Origin: Archivesica marissinica
Taxonomy: Eukaryota; Mollusca; Bivalvia; Venerida; Vesicomyidae
Assembly (NCBI GenBank): GCA_014843695.1
Contig: CM026401.1
Coordinates: 49,240,405-49,304,404, forward strand
Reading direction: 5' to 3'
Length of the DNA: 64,000 nt
Positions within the stretch are counted from its first letter, which is position 1; the number at the start of each line of letters is the position of its first letter. Positions 30,501-42,114 of this stretch are shown here, in pieces. A program made the translations under genes and the position numbers. The notes under the pieces were generated by a model. That model ran no database searches and was not told the origin of the DNA. It saw nothing but the letters and a program-made list of their open reading frames with translations.

Positions 30501-33500
30501 GCCATTGCGACACAGTTACCGACTTGTCTAAAGTGTTGTACTCACGCGACATTGTGACACAGTTACCGACTGGTCTAAAGTGTTGTACTAACGTGCCATA
30601 GTTACCGACTTGTCTAAAGTGTTGTACTCACGCGACATTGTGACACAGCTACCGACTGGTCTAAAGTGTTGTACTCACGCGACTTTGTGACACAGCTACC
30701 GACTGGTCTAAAGTGTTGTACTAACGTGCCATTGCGACACAGTTACCGACTTGTCTAAAGTGTTGTACTCACGCGACATTGTGACACAGTTACCGACTGG
30801 TCTAAAGTGTTGTACTAACGTGCCATAGTTACCGACTTGTCTAAAGTGTTGTACTAACGTGCCATTGCGACACAGTTACCGACTGGTCTAAAGTGTTGTA
30901 CTAACGTGCCATAGTTACCGACTTGTCTAAAGTGTTGTACTAACGTGCCATTGCGACACAGTTACCGACTGGTCTAAAGTGTTGTACTAACGTGCCATAG
31001 TTACCGACTGGTCTAAAGTGTTGTACTCACGTGACATTGTGACACATCTACCGACTGATCTAAAGTGTTGTACTAACGTGACATTGTGACACAGTTACCG
31101 ACTGATCTAAAGTGTTGTACTCACGTGACATTGCGACACAGTTACCGACTGATCTAAAGTGTTGTACTCACGTGACATTGCGACACAGTTACCGACTGAT
31201 CTAAAGTGTTGTACTCACGCGACATTGCGACACAGTTACCGACTTGTATAAAGTGTTGTACTCACGCGACATTGCGACACAGTTACCGACTGGTCTAAAG
31301 TGTTGTACTAACGTGACATTGTGACACATCTACCGACTGATCTAAAGTGTTGTACTAACGTGACATTGTGACACAGTTACCGACTGATCTAAAGTGTTGT
31401 ACTCACGTGACATTGCGACACAGTTACCGACTGATCTAAAGTGTTGTACTCACGTGACATTGCGACACAGTTACCGACTGATCTAAAGTGTTGTACTCAC
31501 GCGACATTGCGACACAGTTACCGACTTGTATAAAGTGTTGTACTCACGCGACATTGCGACACAGTTACCGACTGTTCTAAAGTGTTGTACTAACGTGCCA
31601 TAGCTACCGACTTGTATAAAGTGTTGTACTCACGCGACATTGCGACACAGTTACCGACTGGTCTAAAGTGTTGTACTAACGTGCCATAGCTACCGATTGG
31701 TCTACTGTGTTGTACTAACGTGCCATAGCTACCGACTTGTATAAGGTGTTGTACTCACGCGACATTGCGACACAGTTACCGACTGATCTAAAGTGTTGTA
31801 CTAACGTGACATTGTGACACAGTTACCGACTTCTAAAGTGTTGTACTACGTGCATTGCGGTTACCGACTGATTTAAAGTGTTGTACTCACGTGACATTGC
31901 GACACAGTTACCGACTGATTTAAAGTGTTGTACTCACGTGACATTGCGACACAGTTACCGACTGATTTAAAGTGTTGTACTCACGTCACATTGCGACACA
32001 GTTACCGACTGATCTAAAGTATTGTACTCACGTGACATTGTGACACAGTTACCGACTGGTCTAACGTGTTGTACTCACGTCACATTGCGACACAGTTACC
32101 GACTGATCTAAAGTATTGTACTCACGTGACATAGTTACCGACTGGTCTAACGTGTTGTACTAACGTCACATTGCGACACAGTTACCGACTGGTATAAAGT
32201 ATTGTACTAACGTCACATTGCGACACAGTTACCGACTGGTCTAAATGTTGTACTAACGTGCCATAGTTACCGACTTGTATAACGTGTTGTACTCACGTGA
32301 CATTGCGACACAGTTACCGACTGGTATAACGTGTTGTACTCACGTGACATTGTGACACAGTTACCGACTGGTCTAAAGTGTTGTACTAACGTGACATTGC
32401 GACACAGTTACCGACTGGTCTAAAGTGTTGTACTAACGTGACATTGCGACACAGTTACCGACTTGTTAAAGTGTTGTACTCACGTGACATTGTGACACAG
32501 TTACCGACTGATCTAAAGTGTTGTACTAACGTGACATTGCGACACAGTTACCGACTGGTCTAAAGTGGTGTACTCACGCGACATTGTGACACAGTTACCG
32601 ACTGGTCTAAAGTGTTGTACTAACGTGCCATAGTTACCGACTTGTCTAAAGTGTTGTACTAACGTGCCATTGCGACACAGTTACCGACTGGTCAAAGTGT
32701 TGTACTAACGTGCCATAGTTACCGACTTGTCTAAAGTGTTGTACTAACGTGCCATTGCGACACAGTTACCGACTGGTCTAAAGTGTTGTACTAACGTGCC
32801 ATAGTTACCGACTTGTATAAAGTGTTGTACTCACGTGACATTGCGACACAGTCACCGACTGATCTAAAGTGTTGTACTAACGTGACATTGTGACACAGCT
32901 ACCGACTGATCTAAAGTGTTGTACTAACGTGACATTGTGACACAGTTACCGACTGATCTAAAGTGTTGTACTAACGTGCCATAGTTACCGACTTATATAC
33001 AGTGTTGTACTCACGCGACATTGCGACACAGTTACCGACTTGTATAAAGTGTTGTACTCACGCGACATTGCGACACAGTTACCGACTGGTCTAAAGTGTT
33101 GTACTAACGTGCCATAGCTACCGACTGGTCTAAAGTGTTGTACTAACGTGCCATAGCTACCGACCTGTATAAAGTGTTGTACTCACGCGACATTGCGACA
33201 CAGTTACCGACTGATCTAAAGTGTTGTACTAACGTGACATTGTGACACAGTTACCGACTGATCTAAAGTGTTGTACTCACGCGACATTGCGACACAGTTA
33301 CCGACTGATCTAAAGTGTTGTACTAACGTGACATTGTGACACAGTTACCGACTGATCTAAAGTGTTGTACTCACGCGACATTGTGACACAGCTACCGACT
33401 GGTCTAAAGTGTTGTACTCACGCGACTTTGTGACACAGCTACCGACTGGTGTAAAGTGTTGTACTAACGTGCCATTGCGACACAGTTACCGACTTGTCTA

Positions 33501-36500
33501 AAGTGTTGTACTCACGCGACATTGTGACACAGTTACCGACTGGTCTAAAGTGTTGTACTAACGTGCCATAGTTACCGACTTGTCTAAAGTGTTGTACTAA
33601 CGTGCCATTGCGACACAGTTACCGACTGGTCTAAAGTGTTGTACTAACGTGCCATAGTTACCGACTTGTCTAAAGTGTTGTACTAACGTGCCATTGCGAC
33701 ACAGTTACCGACTGGTCTAAAGTGTTGTACTAACGTGCCATAGTTACCGACTGGTCTAAAGTGTTGTACTAACGTGACATTGTGACACATCTACCGACTG
33801 ATCTAAAGTGTTGTACTAACGTGACATTGTGACTCAGTTACCGACTGATCTAAAGTGTTGTACTCACGTGACATTGCGACACAGTTACCGACTGATCTAA
33901 AGTGTTGTACTCACGTGACATTGCGACACAGTTACCGACTGATCTAAAGTGTTGTACTCACGCGACATTGTGACACAGTTACCGACTTGTATAAAGTGTT
34001 GTACTCACGCGACATTGCGACACAGTTACCGACTGGTCTAAAGTGTTGTACTAACGTGCCATAGCTACCGACTTGTATAAAGTGTTGTACTCACGCGACA
34101 TTGCGACACAGTTACCGACTGGTCTAAAGTGTTGTACTAACGTGCCATAGCTACCGATTGGTCTACTGTGTTGTACTAACGTGCCATAGCTACCGACTTG
34201 TATAAGGTGTTGTACTCACGCGACATTGCGACACAGTTACCGACTGATCTAAAGTGTTGTACTAACGTGACATTGTGACACAGTTACCGACTGATCTAAA
34301 GTGTTGTACTCACGTGCCATTGCGACACAGTTACCGACTGATTTAAAGTGTTGTACTCACGTGACATTGCGACACAGTTACCGACTGATTTAAAGTGTTG
34401 TACTCACGTCACATTGCGACACAGTTACCGACTGATCTAAAGTATTGTACTCACGTGACATTGCGACACAGTTACCGACTGGTCTAACGTGTTGTACTCA
34501 CGTCACATTGCGACACAGTTACCGACTGATCTAAAGTATTGTACTCACGTGACATTGTGACACAGTTACCGACTGGCCTAACGTGTTGTACTAACGTCAC
34601 ATTGCTACACAGTTACCGACTGGTATAAAGTATTGTACTAACGTCACATTGCGACACAGTTACCGACTGATCTAAATATTGTACTAACGTCACATTGCGA
34701 CACAGTTACCGACTGGTATAACGTGTTGTACTCACGTGACATTGCGACACAGTTACCGACTGGTATAACGTGTTGTACTCACGTGACATTGTGACACAGT
34801 TACCGACTGGTCTAAAGTGTTGTACTAACGTGACATTGCGACACAGTTACCGACTGGTCTAAAGTGTTGTACTAACGTGACATTGCGACACAGTTACCGA
34901 CTTGTATAAAGTGTTGTACGCACGTGACATTGTGACACAGTTACCGACTGATCTAAAGTGTTGTACTAACGTGACATTGCGACACAGTTACCGACTGGTC
35001 TAAAGTGGTGTACTCACGCGACATTGTGACACAGTTACCGACTGGTCTAAAGTGTTGTACTAACGTGCCATAGTTACCGACTTGTCTAAAGTGTTGTACT
35101 AACGTGCCATTGCGACACAGTTACCGACTGGTCAAAGTGTTGTACTAACGTGCCATAGTTACCGACTTGTCTAAAGTGTTGTACTAACGTGCCATTGCGA
35201 CACAGTTACCGACTGGTCTAAAGTGTTGTACTAACGTGCCATAGTTACCGACTTGTATAAAGTGTTGTACTCACGTGACATTGCGACACAGTCACCGACT
35301 GATCTAAAGTGTTGTACTAACGTGACATTGTGACACAGTTACCGACTGATCTAAAGTGTTGTACTCACGTGACATTGCGACACAGTTACCGACTGATCTA
35401 AAGTGTTGTACTAACGTGCCATAGTTACCGACTTGTATAAAGTGTTGTACTCACGCTACATTGCGACACAGTTACCGACTTGTATAAAGTGTTGTACTCA
35501 CGCGACATTGCGACACAGTTACCGACTGGTCTAAAGTGTTGTACTAACGTGCCATAGCTACCGACTTGTATAAAGTGTTGTACTCACGCGACATTGCGAC
35601 ACAGTTACCGACTGGTCTAAAGTGTTGTACTAACGTGCCATAGACCGACTTACCGACTTGTATAAAGTGTTGTACTCACGCGACATTGCGACACAGTTAC
35701 CGACTGATCTAAAGTGTTGTACTAACGTGACATTGTGACACAGTTACCGACTGATCTAAAGTGTTGTACTCACGCGACATTGCGACACAGTTACCGACTG
35801 ATCTAAAGTGTTGTACTAACGTGACATTGTGACACAGTTACCGACTGATCTAAAGTGTTGTACTCACGCGACATTGCGACACAGTTACCGACTGGTCTAA
35901 AGTGTTGTACTCACGTGACATTGCGACACAGTTACCGACTGGTCTAAAGTGTTGTACTCACGTGACATTGCGACACAGTTACCGACTGGTCTAAAGTGTT
36001 GTACTCACGCGACATTGCGACACAGTTACCGACTTGTATAAAGTGTTGTACTAACGTGCCATAGCTACCGACTTGTATAAAGTGTTGTACTCACGTGACA
36101 TTGTGACACAGTTACCGACTAGTCTAAAGTGTTGTACTAACGTGACATTGCGACACAGTTACCGACTGATTTAAAGTGTTGTACTCACGTGACATTGCGA
36201 CACAGTTACCGACTGATTTAAAGTGTTGTACTCACGTGACATTGCGACACAGTTACCGACTGATTTAAAGTGTTGTACTCACGTCACATTGCGACACAGT
36301 TACCGACTGATCTAAAGTATTGTACTCACGTGACATTGTGACACAGTTACCGACTGGTCTAACGTGTTGTACTCACGTCACATTGCGACACAGTTACCGA
36401 CTGATCTAAAGTATTGTACTCACGTGACATTGTGACACAGTTACCGACTGGTCTAACGTGTTGTACTAACGTCACATTGCGACACAGTTACCGACTGGTC

Positions 36501-36945
36501 TAAAGTATTGTACTAACGTCACATTGCGACACAGTTACCGACTGATCTAAAGTATTGTACTAACGTCACATTGCGACACAGTTACCGACTGATCTAAAGT
36601 ATTGTACTAACGTCACATTGCGACACAGTTACCGACTGGTATAACGTGTTGTACTCACGTGACATTGCGACACAGTTACCGACTGGTATAACGTGTTGTA
36701 CTCACGTGACATTGTGACACAGTTACCGACTGGCCTAAAGTGTTGTACTAACGTGCCATAGTTACCGACTGATCTAAAATGTTGTACTAACGTGCGATAG
36801 TTACCGACTGATCTAAAGTGTTGTACTAACGTGTCATATTTACCGACTGATCTAAAGTGTTGTACTAACGTGACATTGCGACACAGTTACCGACTGATCT
36901 AAAGTGTTGTACTAACGTGACATTGTGACACAGTTACCGACTATT
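24555..36945 (+). repeat. 12.4-kb satellite, 47-bp and 39-bp units
   Basis: About 260 units. The 47-bp form is CGACACAGTTACCGACTGGT then ATAACGTGTTGTACTCACGT then GACATTG. The 39-bp form (CATAGTTACCGACTTG, TCTAAAGTGTTGTACTAACG) lacks the TTGCGACA step. Sub-regions differ: 24.85-26.45 kb and 28.45-29.95 kb are nearly pure 47-bp ATAACGTG type, while the rest mixes both. 24601-25340 matches 28201-28940 almost base for base at a 3600-base offset, so the array grew by large duplications. No supported gene lies inside. Confidence 0.95.
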
Positions 36946-37215
36946 TATCTTCGCCCCCTGGTTATTCCGGGCGACAACTCCAGAAGTGTATGAGACATTT
37001 TTGGTTTCGGAGGATAGTGCGATATACAGACGACGCTCAAATTCCAGAAGTATTCCCGGTAATTGTACATGTCCTGTGAATAGCACCGATACACGATACC
37101 TCCGAGACGGTCAGACGGTGGATCGAACTTGATTGTACATGCCCTGTGTATAGCACCGATACACGAGACCTCCGAGACCGTCAGACGGTGGATCGAACTT
37201 GATTCTCACCACTGG
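36946..37215 (-). mobile_element. Old SINE-A copy with a 70-bp tandem duplication
   Basis: Diverged tail (ATTTATCTTCGCCCCCTGG), body (TTCGGAGGATAGTGCGATA) and head are on the minus strand. The segment TGTACATG... GATCGAACTTGAT is present twice, at 37064 and 37134. The element abuts the last satellite unit without a spacer. Confidence 0.7.
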
Positions 37216-37451
37216 ATCACTGACCAGAGAGCGCAGTAAGTCTTTAACCGAAGGTCATTCATCCGTTTCGGCTTGCGCACACATGCTTTTTTCCCACTGT
37301 TTGACCAGAACTTCCAATAACATAATACTATATGGATGCTTTTCGGAGTTCCGAGAAACTATGTGTCATAGTATTGTCTAAGAACATTTACACACACGTG
37401 CATGATATATAGAAACATCAATCACCCGTGCAGAATCCAACAAGGCTATGA

Positions 37452-37712
37452 ATGTGAAGTGGTCAAGTGGTCAAAACGTTGGACTGCGACTCCAGCGATC
37501 ACAGGTTAGACTCCAACAATAGTAGTCAGATGGGACTATAAACCGAGGTCTCATTTATCGGAGATATACATCAAAACACACTATCCTCCAAAATTGAGTC
37601 CAAATAAGTATCATATATTATCCTCCAAATAAGTTTAAATGACTAATATACCTCTAGAGAAGGCATCCCGATTCGCAAGGTGGGGGCGGAGATAAATAAA
37701 CGTATTTAAAAA
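37452..37712 (+). mobile_element. Old SINE-A copy, plus strand
   Basis: The head AGTGGTCAAGTGGTCAAAAC and TTGGACTGCGACTCCAG, the body CCGAGGTCTC and AAATGACTAATATACC, and the tail GGAGATAAATAAACGTA are recognisable but diverged. 37216-37451 to its left holds nothing clear. Confidence 0.65.
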
Positions 37713-37833
37713 ATGTTATAATTTTATTATATGGACAGACTCTTCAGTAAAATGACATTAAGTGATATCCGGTCGGTACTTCCAACGGCGACGTACCAAA
37801 AAATAATATGTAGCATGTTTTTTGTTCTTGTAG

Positions 37834-37861
37834 TCACGTATTATCTAGATGGAGTGGCAAG
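37834..37861 (+). CDS. 28-nt internal exon of an unrecognised gene
   Basis: The acceptor GTTTTTTGTTCTTGTAG and donor GTAAGT are both strong. The frame gives TYYLDGVA plus two bases (AG) of an Arg codon, and it joins to 38168 with one base (G) to continue R-EVYYFMICYN. The phase match and signal quality support a real mini-exon, although 28 bases carry little coding information. Upstream exons are not found; the satellite lies in that direction. Confidence 0.5.
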
Positions 37862-37874
37862 GTAAGTGCGGAGC

Positions 37875-38160
37875 AGACGGATCGGTAGTCCAGTGGTTAA
37901 CACGCTGGACTGGTAATCCAGGGATCACAGGTTCGACCCCCGTCTGACCCTAATAAAATTAACAGTCTTTCATATGGGACATTAAACCGAGGTCTCGTGT
38001 CGGTGCTTTACATTGTGCACGTACGCGAACCAGAGGAGATTCTGGAATGCGAGTCTGTCTGTATCATTGCACTATCCTCCAACACACTAAAATGATTAAT
38101 CTCTTCAGGAGACATCGCTCATATGGGCAACCGGTAGCGACGATAAATAAACGTAAAACA
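37875..38160 (+). mobile_element. SINE-A copy forming nearly the whole intron
   Basis: Its tRNA-like head is the best preserved in the window: AGACGG pairs with CCGTCT, the A-box is TAGTCCAGTGG and the B-box GGTTCGACCCC. It ends AAATAAACGTAAAACACA. It fills all but about 20 bases of the 306-base predicted intron 37862-38167. No convincing target duplication is seen. Confidence 0.88.
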
Positions 38161-38167
38161 CAGACAG

Positions 38168-38366
38168 GGAAGTGTATTATTTTATGATATGTTATAACAT
38201 GATGGATCAATTGAGGACAAAGCTGCACTCGAAGTACCCTTTGGCAGCTGAACTCTGCAGACAAATTACACAGGAGAGCTGGAGAAATGGAATAATGTCT
38301 AATGAAGTAATACGGAAAACAGTATATTGTCTCGAGCACAGAGTTAATAAATCTAATGAACTCTAA
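38168..38366 (+). CDS. Terminal exon of an unrecognised gene
   Basis: After completing an Arg codon the exon encodes 65 residues (EVYYFMICYNMMDQLRTKLH ... ELCRQITQESWRN ... CLEHRVNKSNEL) and a TAA stop at 38364-38366. The composition is protein-like, mostly helical in look, with no transposon hallmark and no family I can name. The acceptor CACAGACAG is poor in pyrimidines because it immediately follows the SINE tail. A possible polyadenylation hexamer (AATAAA) overlaps the last codons near 38346; others lie in the SINE-B downstream. Confidence 0.5.
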
Positions 38367-38442
38367 CTAATATATATCACGGGGATATGACGGTGTATGC
38401 ATGAGCGAAGTGCACGTATCACACCCTGAGCATTGCTAGTGC

Positions 38443-38690
38443 GTCCGATTAACGCATTGGTTAGCGCGCTCGCTTCTCACTAATGCAACCCGGGTTCGAT
38501 CCTCGCAGATGGAAGTATGTGAGATGGTACGGTCGTGACTAGATCGAACAGGTGAGTTTTCTCCGGGTACTCCGGTTTCCTCCCACACGAATGACCACAT
38601 TTACGCTTTCATTCACGCCAACGAGAGTGATTAATATAAGTTATTAAAACTTGCTTCGCAATCGTTGTGAAATAAATAAAGTTTAAGCTT
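38443..38690 (+). mobile_element. SINE-B copy, full length
   Basis: The head GTCCGATTAACGCATTGG, B-box GGTTCGATCCTCG, body TTTCTCCGGGTACTCCGG and tail AAATAAATAAAGTTTAAG are in order. Confidence 0.87.
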
Positions 38691-39348
38691 AATACGTGCA
38701 GTTTCTTTCTCGTACTAATGCGTGGACCGGTTGGAATGATAAATGCTTGATTGTTTGTTTGTTGTTTTGCTTTGGTGTTAATAGCCACACCAACACAGCT
38801 TATGTCATATGATGGGTCTTCCGCTATTATTGGTGGAAGTATACCCCATCCGGTGCCACGTCGAGCAGTATTCCAGGCACCTGTGTAGAACCACCGATCC
38901 TTCGTTCACACAACATCAGAATATAGAAATAACAATGGGGAGCTTCTGGTACAGATCTGTGGCTGATCTGGATCTATGTTGTTTGCACATTCCGTCCAAT
39001 TTATTCAACAGGTTACGGGTTGATATATTGATGTTGTACCATTGTAGAACACTATTTATTCGCGAGATTATATATTTTTTAATTTTTAATTCTCGTGAAT
39101 AATAATGTGTCCGAATGTAGTGCTATATCTGTAAATATGTACACTTTATAATATGTCTTCGGATATACGGGCTATTCACTTCGCCTGTAAACTCGGATAT
39201 TCGGGCTGTGCACTACACGGTGTCTTCGGGCTATCACCATCACCTTATAAACGGATATAAGGACTCCCACATCCCCGTATCTTTGGAATCACCAGCTCTG
39301 CACAACACTCCATTATACGGAATCATCCTCCGCGGTGATAGCGCGTTA
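38691..39348. other. Dispersed repeat block, no gene supported
   Basis: 38795-38890 shares CAGCTTATGT and the TGGTGGAAGTA/GGTGGAGGAAGAG region with 19325-19410, so it is an interspersed repeat. A 97-codon plus-strand frame crosses it but shows no splice or domain support. 39150-39240 has repeated TCGGATAT/CGGGCTAT words. Confidence 0.4.
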
Positions 39349-39680
39349 GTAAACTTTATTAATTTTACAACGATTGTGAAACAAGTTCTAACAACTTATA
39401 TTAATCATTATCGTTGGCACTGATGAAAGCGTAAGTGTGGTCATTTCTGTGTGAGGAAACAGGAGTAGCCGTAGAAAACCCACCTGTCCGATCTGGCGAC
39501 AACCCTACCATCTCACATACTTCCCTGTCCGATATGGCGACAACCCTACCATCTCACATACTTCCCTGTCCGATCTGGCGACAATCCTACCATCTCACAT
39601 ACTTCCCGGTCCGATAATTGAACTCGGGTTGCATCGGTGAGAGGCCACGCGCGTACTAACCACTGCGCTAATCGGACAGC
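39349..39680 (-). mobile_element. SINE-B copy with an internal triplication
   Basis: The reversed tail and head are intact (end GCGCTAATCGGACAGC), but the segment CTGTCCGATCTGGCGACAAC then CCTACCATCTCACATACTTC is present three times (39485-39610, about 41-bp period). This lengthens the element by about 82 bases. Confidence 0.87.
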
Positions 39681-39873
39681 CATAAATAAATAAATAAAGC
39701 TATATATAACCCGGACTGCCCGTAAATAAACCGTCTAATAGCGCAGTGATAGAGCGTTGACAATTTTCCATTTTTATTTTATTGATAAATGTATAGATCC
39801 TGAAGCCATAGTCTGTGTCATCTATGTTGGATCCTCATTCTTGAGTTTCATAAGCACATTTATACTATACTGT

Positions 39874-39927
39874 TTAAAGCAGCATTACATTGTAATAAAG
39901 GATGTTTTGGGTAAAATATAAATACTA

Positions 39928-39979
<52 letters not shown>

Positions 39980-40513
39980 ATAAAAATCGAAATAGTCGCT
40001 CAGAAACGATAAAATTCCAATAAATTTAAACCGTCGTATACGCGAATTTGTTTATCAACACACGAAGTGTAAACACGCACAGCGCGCATGCGTGAAACAA
40101 CAGAGGATGTAGAAAACAACGCATATATTTTGAACATGAAAGACTATCTATCTTCATCTAATGTCGAACCCCTCGCGGGTAGTAAAAATGTCCCTAAAAG
40201 ACTTAACTAACAGAGGTATGAATCAACATTTAATTTAATTAAAAAAAGACAACGTGGGACAAATGGGGACGATGCATTCCGAATGTAAACAAGTGCGGAC
40301 GATGCGTTCCGGTTGTAAACAAGTGCGTGACCGATCGACTCGGAAAGTCCTACTTTCGGTTTCGAGTTTGTTTAATCGCAAAATAACACTGTTTACCAAA
40401 TGAGCATAAGCATACAAAGTATAATGTTAGAATGTGTAGCAGCATTGCTATCCATACGTAAAAATTGAATTTTTCAAATATATTTTATTTCATACGATGT
40501 AATGCTGCTTTAA
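39874..40513. mobile_element. Long MITE-1 relative, TTAA-bounded
   Basis: TTAAAGCAGCATTACATTG at the left pairs with GATGTAATGCTGCTTTAA at the right, both bordered by TTAA. It shares the ACCGTCGTATACGCG interior with MITE-1 but has CAGC for CGAC in its ends. It is about 640 bp long because of a GT microsatellite (39929-39977), a SINE-D tail piece (about 40160-40195) and a 36-bp duplication (CGGACGATGC, TTGTAAACAAGTGCG). Confidence 0.85.
39929..39977 (+). repeat. (GT)n microsatellite
   Basis: About 24 uninterrupted TG dinucleotides inside the MITE-1 relative. Confidence 0.97.
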
Positions 40514-40556
40514 TGACTCGTATGTTGAATGCAAATAAAAAAAACTGTGTGTGGTT

Positions 40557-41204
40557 TTCAAAGATGTTGCTACGGCATTTGATTGTGTTGTACGTGATAT
40601 TAGATGGTGTAAATTGTTAAAATTAGTTGTTCGATGTAAGATATGATATTATTGAATCAGTGTTAAATCCTGGGTAAAACATATGAATACTATAAGTGAT
40701 CATTTTACATGTATGTTAGGTGTTAGACCAGGTGGAAGTCGTGATAGCGCGTTCGCTTCAGATGCGAAAGGTCCGCAGTTCGAGCCCGCTGGAGCCGTTA
40801 CGATTGTGCCCTTAGGCAAGGCATTTAATTCCACGCTGCCTCTTCTCTCTTCCTCGTGACGATGGACTCCATCAGGAATGAGGTATCGAGAGTGATTAAA
40901 TATAAGTTGTAAGAACTTGTTTCGCAATCGAGCTAAAATAAATGTGTATAAACAAGACCGGATGAATGTCGATATTAACTGTTGCAACTATTCCTGTGTT
41001 ATATACCATTCTTGGAATAAAATATTGTTTAAACTAAAATTATGTCCTATCGCCTTTACTATTTTCGATGTATCTTAATGATATAGAATAATAGTTTATT
41101 TTAAAAGGGTTTGATGACGTATTCTTAGGTATGATAAGACTGTTTCTTTTATTATATGCTAGCGACATTGTTTTATTCTCAGAAAATGAAGCAGGCTTAT
41201 AGCC
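40557..41204 (+). mobile_element. LINE reverse-transcriptase palm fragment, split by SINE-C
   Basis: The left part reads FKDVATAFDCVVRDI then WCKLLKLVVR, matching the LINE RT block with F-x-x-A-F-D. After in-frame stops it continues HMNTISDHFTCMLGVRPG, the conserved G-V-R-Q-G block with Q changed to P. After the SINE, LCPIAFTIFDVSLN and LFLLLYASDIVLFSENEAG match the next blocks. The catalytic YADD is YASD here, and there is a frameshift near 41088. The fragment is plainly dead; it belongs to a common invertebrate LINE type I do not name. Confidence 0.82.
40733..40955 (+). mobile_element. SINE-C copy inside the LINE
   Basis: Head AAGTCGTGATAGCGCGTTCG, B-box-like GCAGTTCGAGCCC, body GTGCCCTTAGGCAAGGC and tail AAAATAAATGTGTATAAAC. 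The head lacks about 11 bases after TAGCGC. AGACCAGGTG at its left and AGACCGGATG at its right may be a decayed target duplication in LINE sequence. Confidence 0.88.
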
Positions 41205-41522
41205 CCGAAATGTTCATGACGTCACTACACAAATCTGCGTTATATTTAAGTTTTAAACAACGTCAATACTTCTTTTTTCCCGCCCATATGGTTCGCCAGA
41301 GGCGAGGGTAAATAAGCTCAATCATCCTCATGAACATACTTCTTTTAAATAGTCGTTTGTCATATCGTTAACGTTATGAACAAATTCATCTAGAAATTTG
41401 CATAGTTAAGTTTAATTTAGAAATTATAAAGATAATTCTACCAATCAGAATTCTTCCAGGTATGTACATATATAAAGAAAATATGGCTGTATGGAACTGA
41501 ATACAAGCACAGTTATGTTATA
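41205..41522. other. No feature recognised
   Basis: AT-rich; a word CCCGCCCATATGGTTCGCC near 41280 hints at a decayed SINE-A tail. Confidence 0.35.
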
Positions 41523-41768
41523 CCACATACGTTGTTAGCGCGCTTGCTTCTCACCAATGCAACCCGGGTTCGATCCTCGGACCGGGAAGTGTGTGAGATG
41601 GTACGGTGGTCGCCAGATCGGATAGATGGGTTTTCTCCGGGTATTCCGGTTTCCTCCCACACGAATGACCACACATACGCTTTCATCCTAGCCAAGAGTG
41701 ATTAATATAAGTTGTTAAAACTTGCTTCGCCAATCGTTGTAAAATAAATAAAGTTTAAACCACATACG
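41523..41768 (+). mobile_element. 5'-truncated SINE-B with a 9-bp target duplication
   Basis: CCACATACG occurs at 41523-41531 and 41760-41768 around the element. The element itself starts TTGTTAGCGCGCTTGC, so it lacks the first bases of the head including most of the A-box, yet has proper ends. The truncation therefore happened at integration. Confidence 0.9.
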
Positions 41769-42114
41769 ACTATAAAGACATGGCGTTTTATATGAATATC
41801 AATACTTTGATTCCACACTATAGATGGAACAGACAGTAGTGCAGGTCACAGGTACACATGACTTGATTACCAACTACCGTGCCCACATGACTACAGCTGG
41901 CTAATGAGTACAGTTACTCGCTGATAACCTCAAATAGAATTAATGTCGCCATAGAGAGCTAGGAATACTTAATTGATTATACAATATGGATTCTGAGTAA
42001 AATTAATACTACAATATATTTTATATAAACGACTTAGAGGCATGCCTATTTCCTGTACGTCATAAGCAATGTCATTCACACGATTTCTAACACAAAACTA
42101 CAATTTCTGAAAAT
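41769..42114. other. No supported gene; one small frame
   Basis: A 26-codon plus-strand frame (MEQTVVQVTGTHDLIT..., 41824-41904) follows CACTATAG, which could be a splice acceptor, but nothing else supports it. Confidence 0.3.

Noticed and set aside
24555..36945. CRISPR-like array of regular repeats
   Set aside because: There are no unique spacers: the whole unit is repeated head to tail, and the setting is an animal genome.
37199..37381. 60-codon frame with an internal GTAAGT
   Set aside because: Its start overlaps the tRNA-like head of a minus-strand SINE-A copy, so it is not a native exon.
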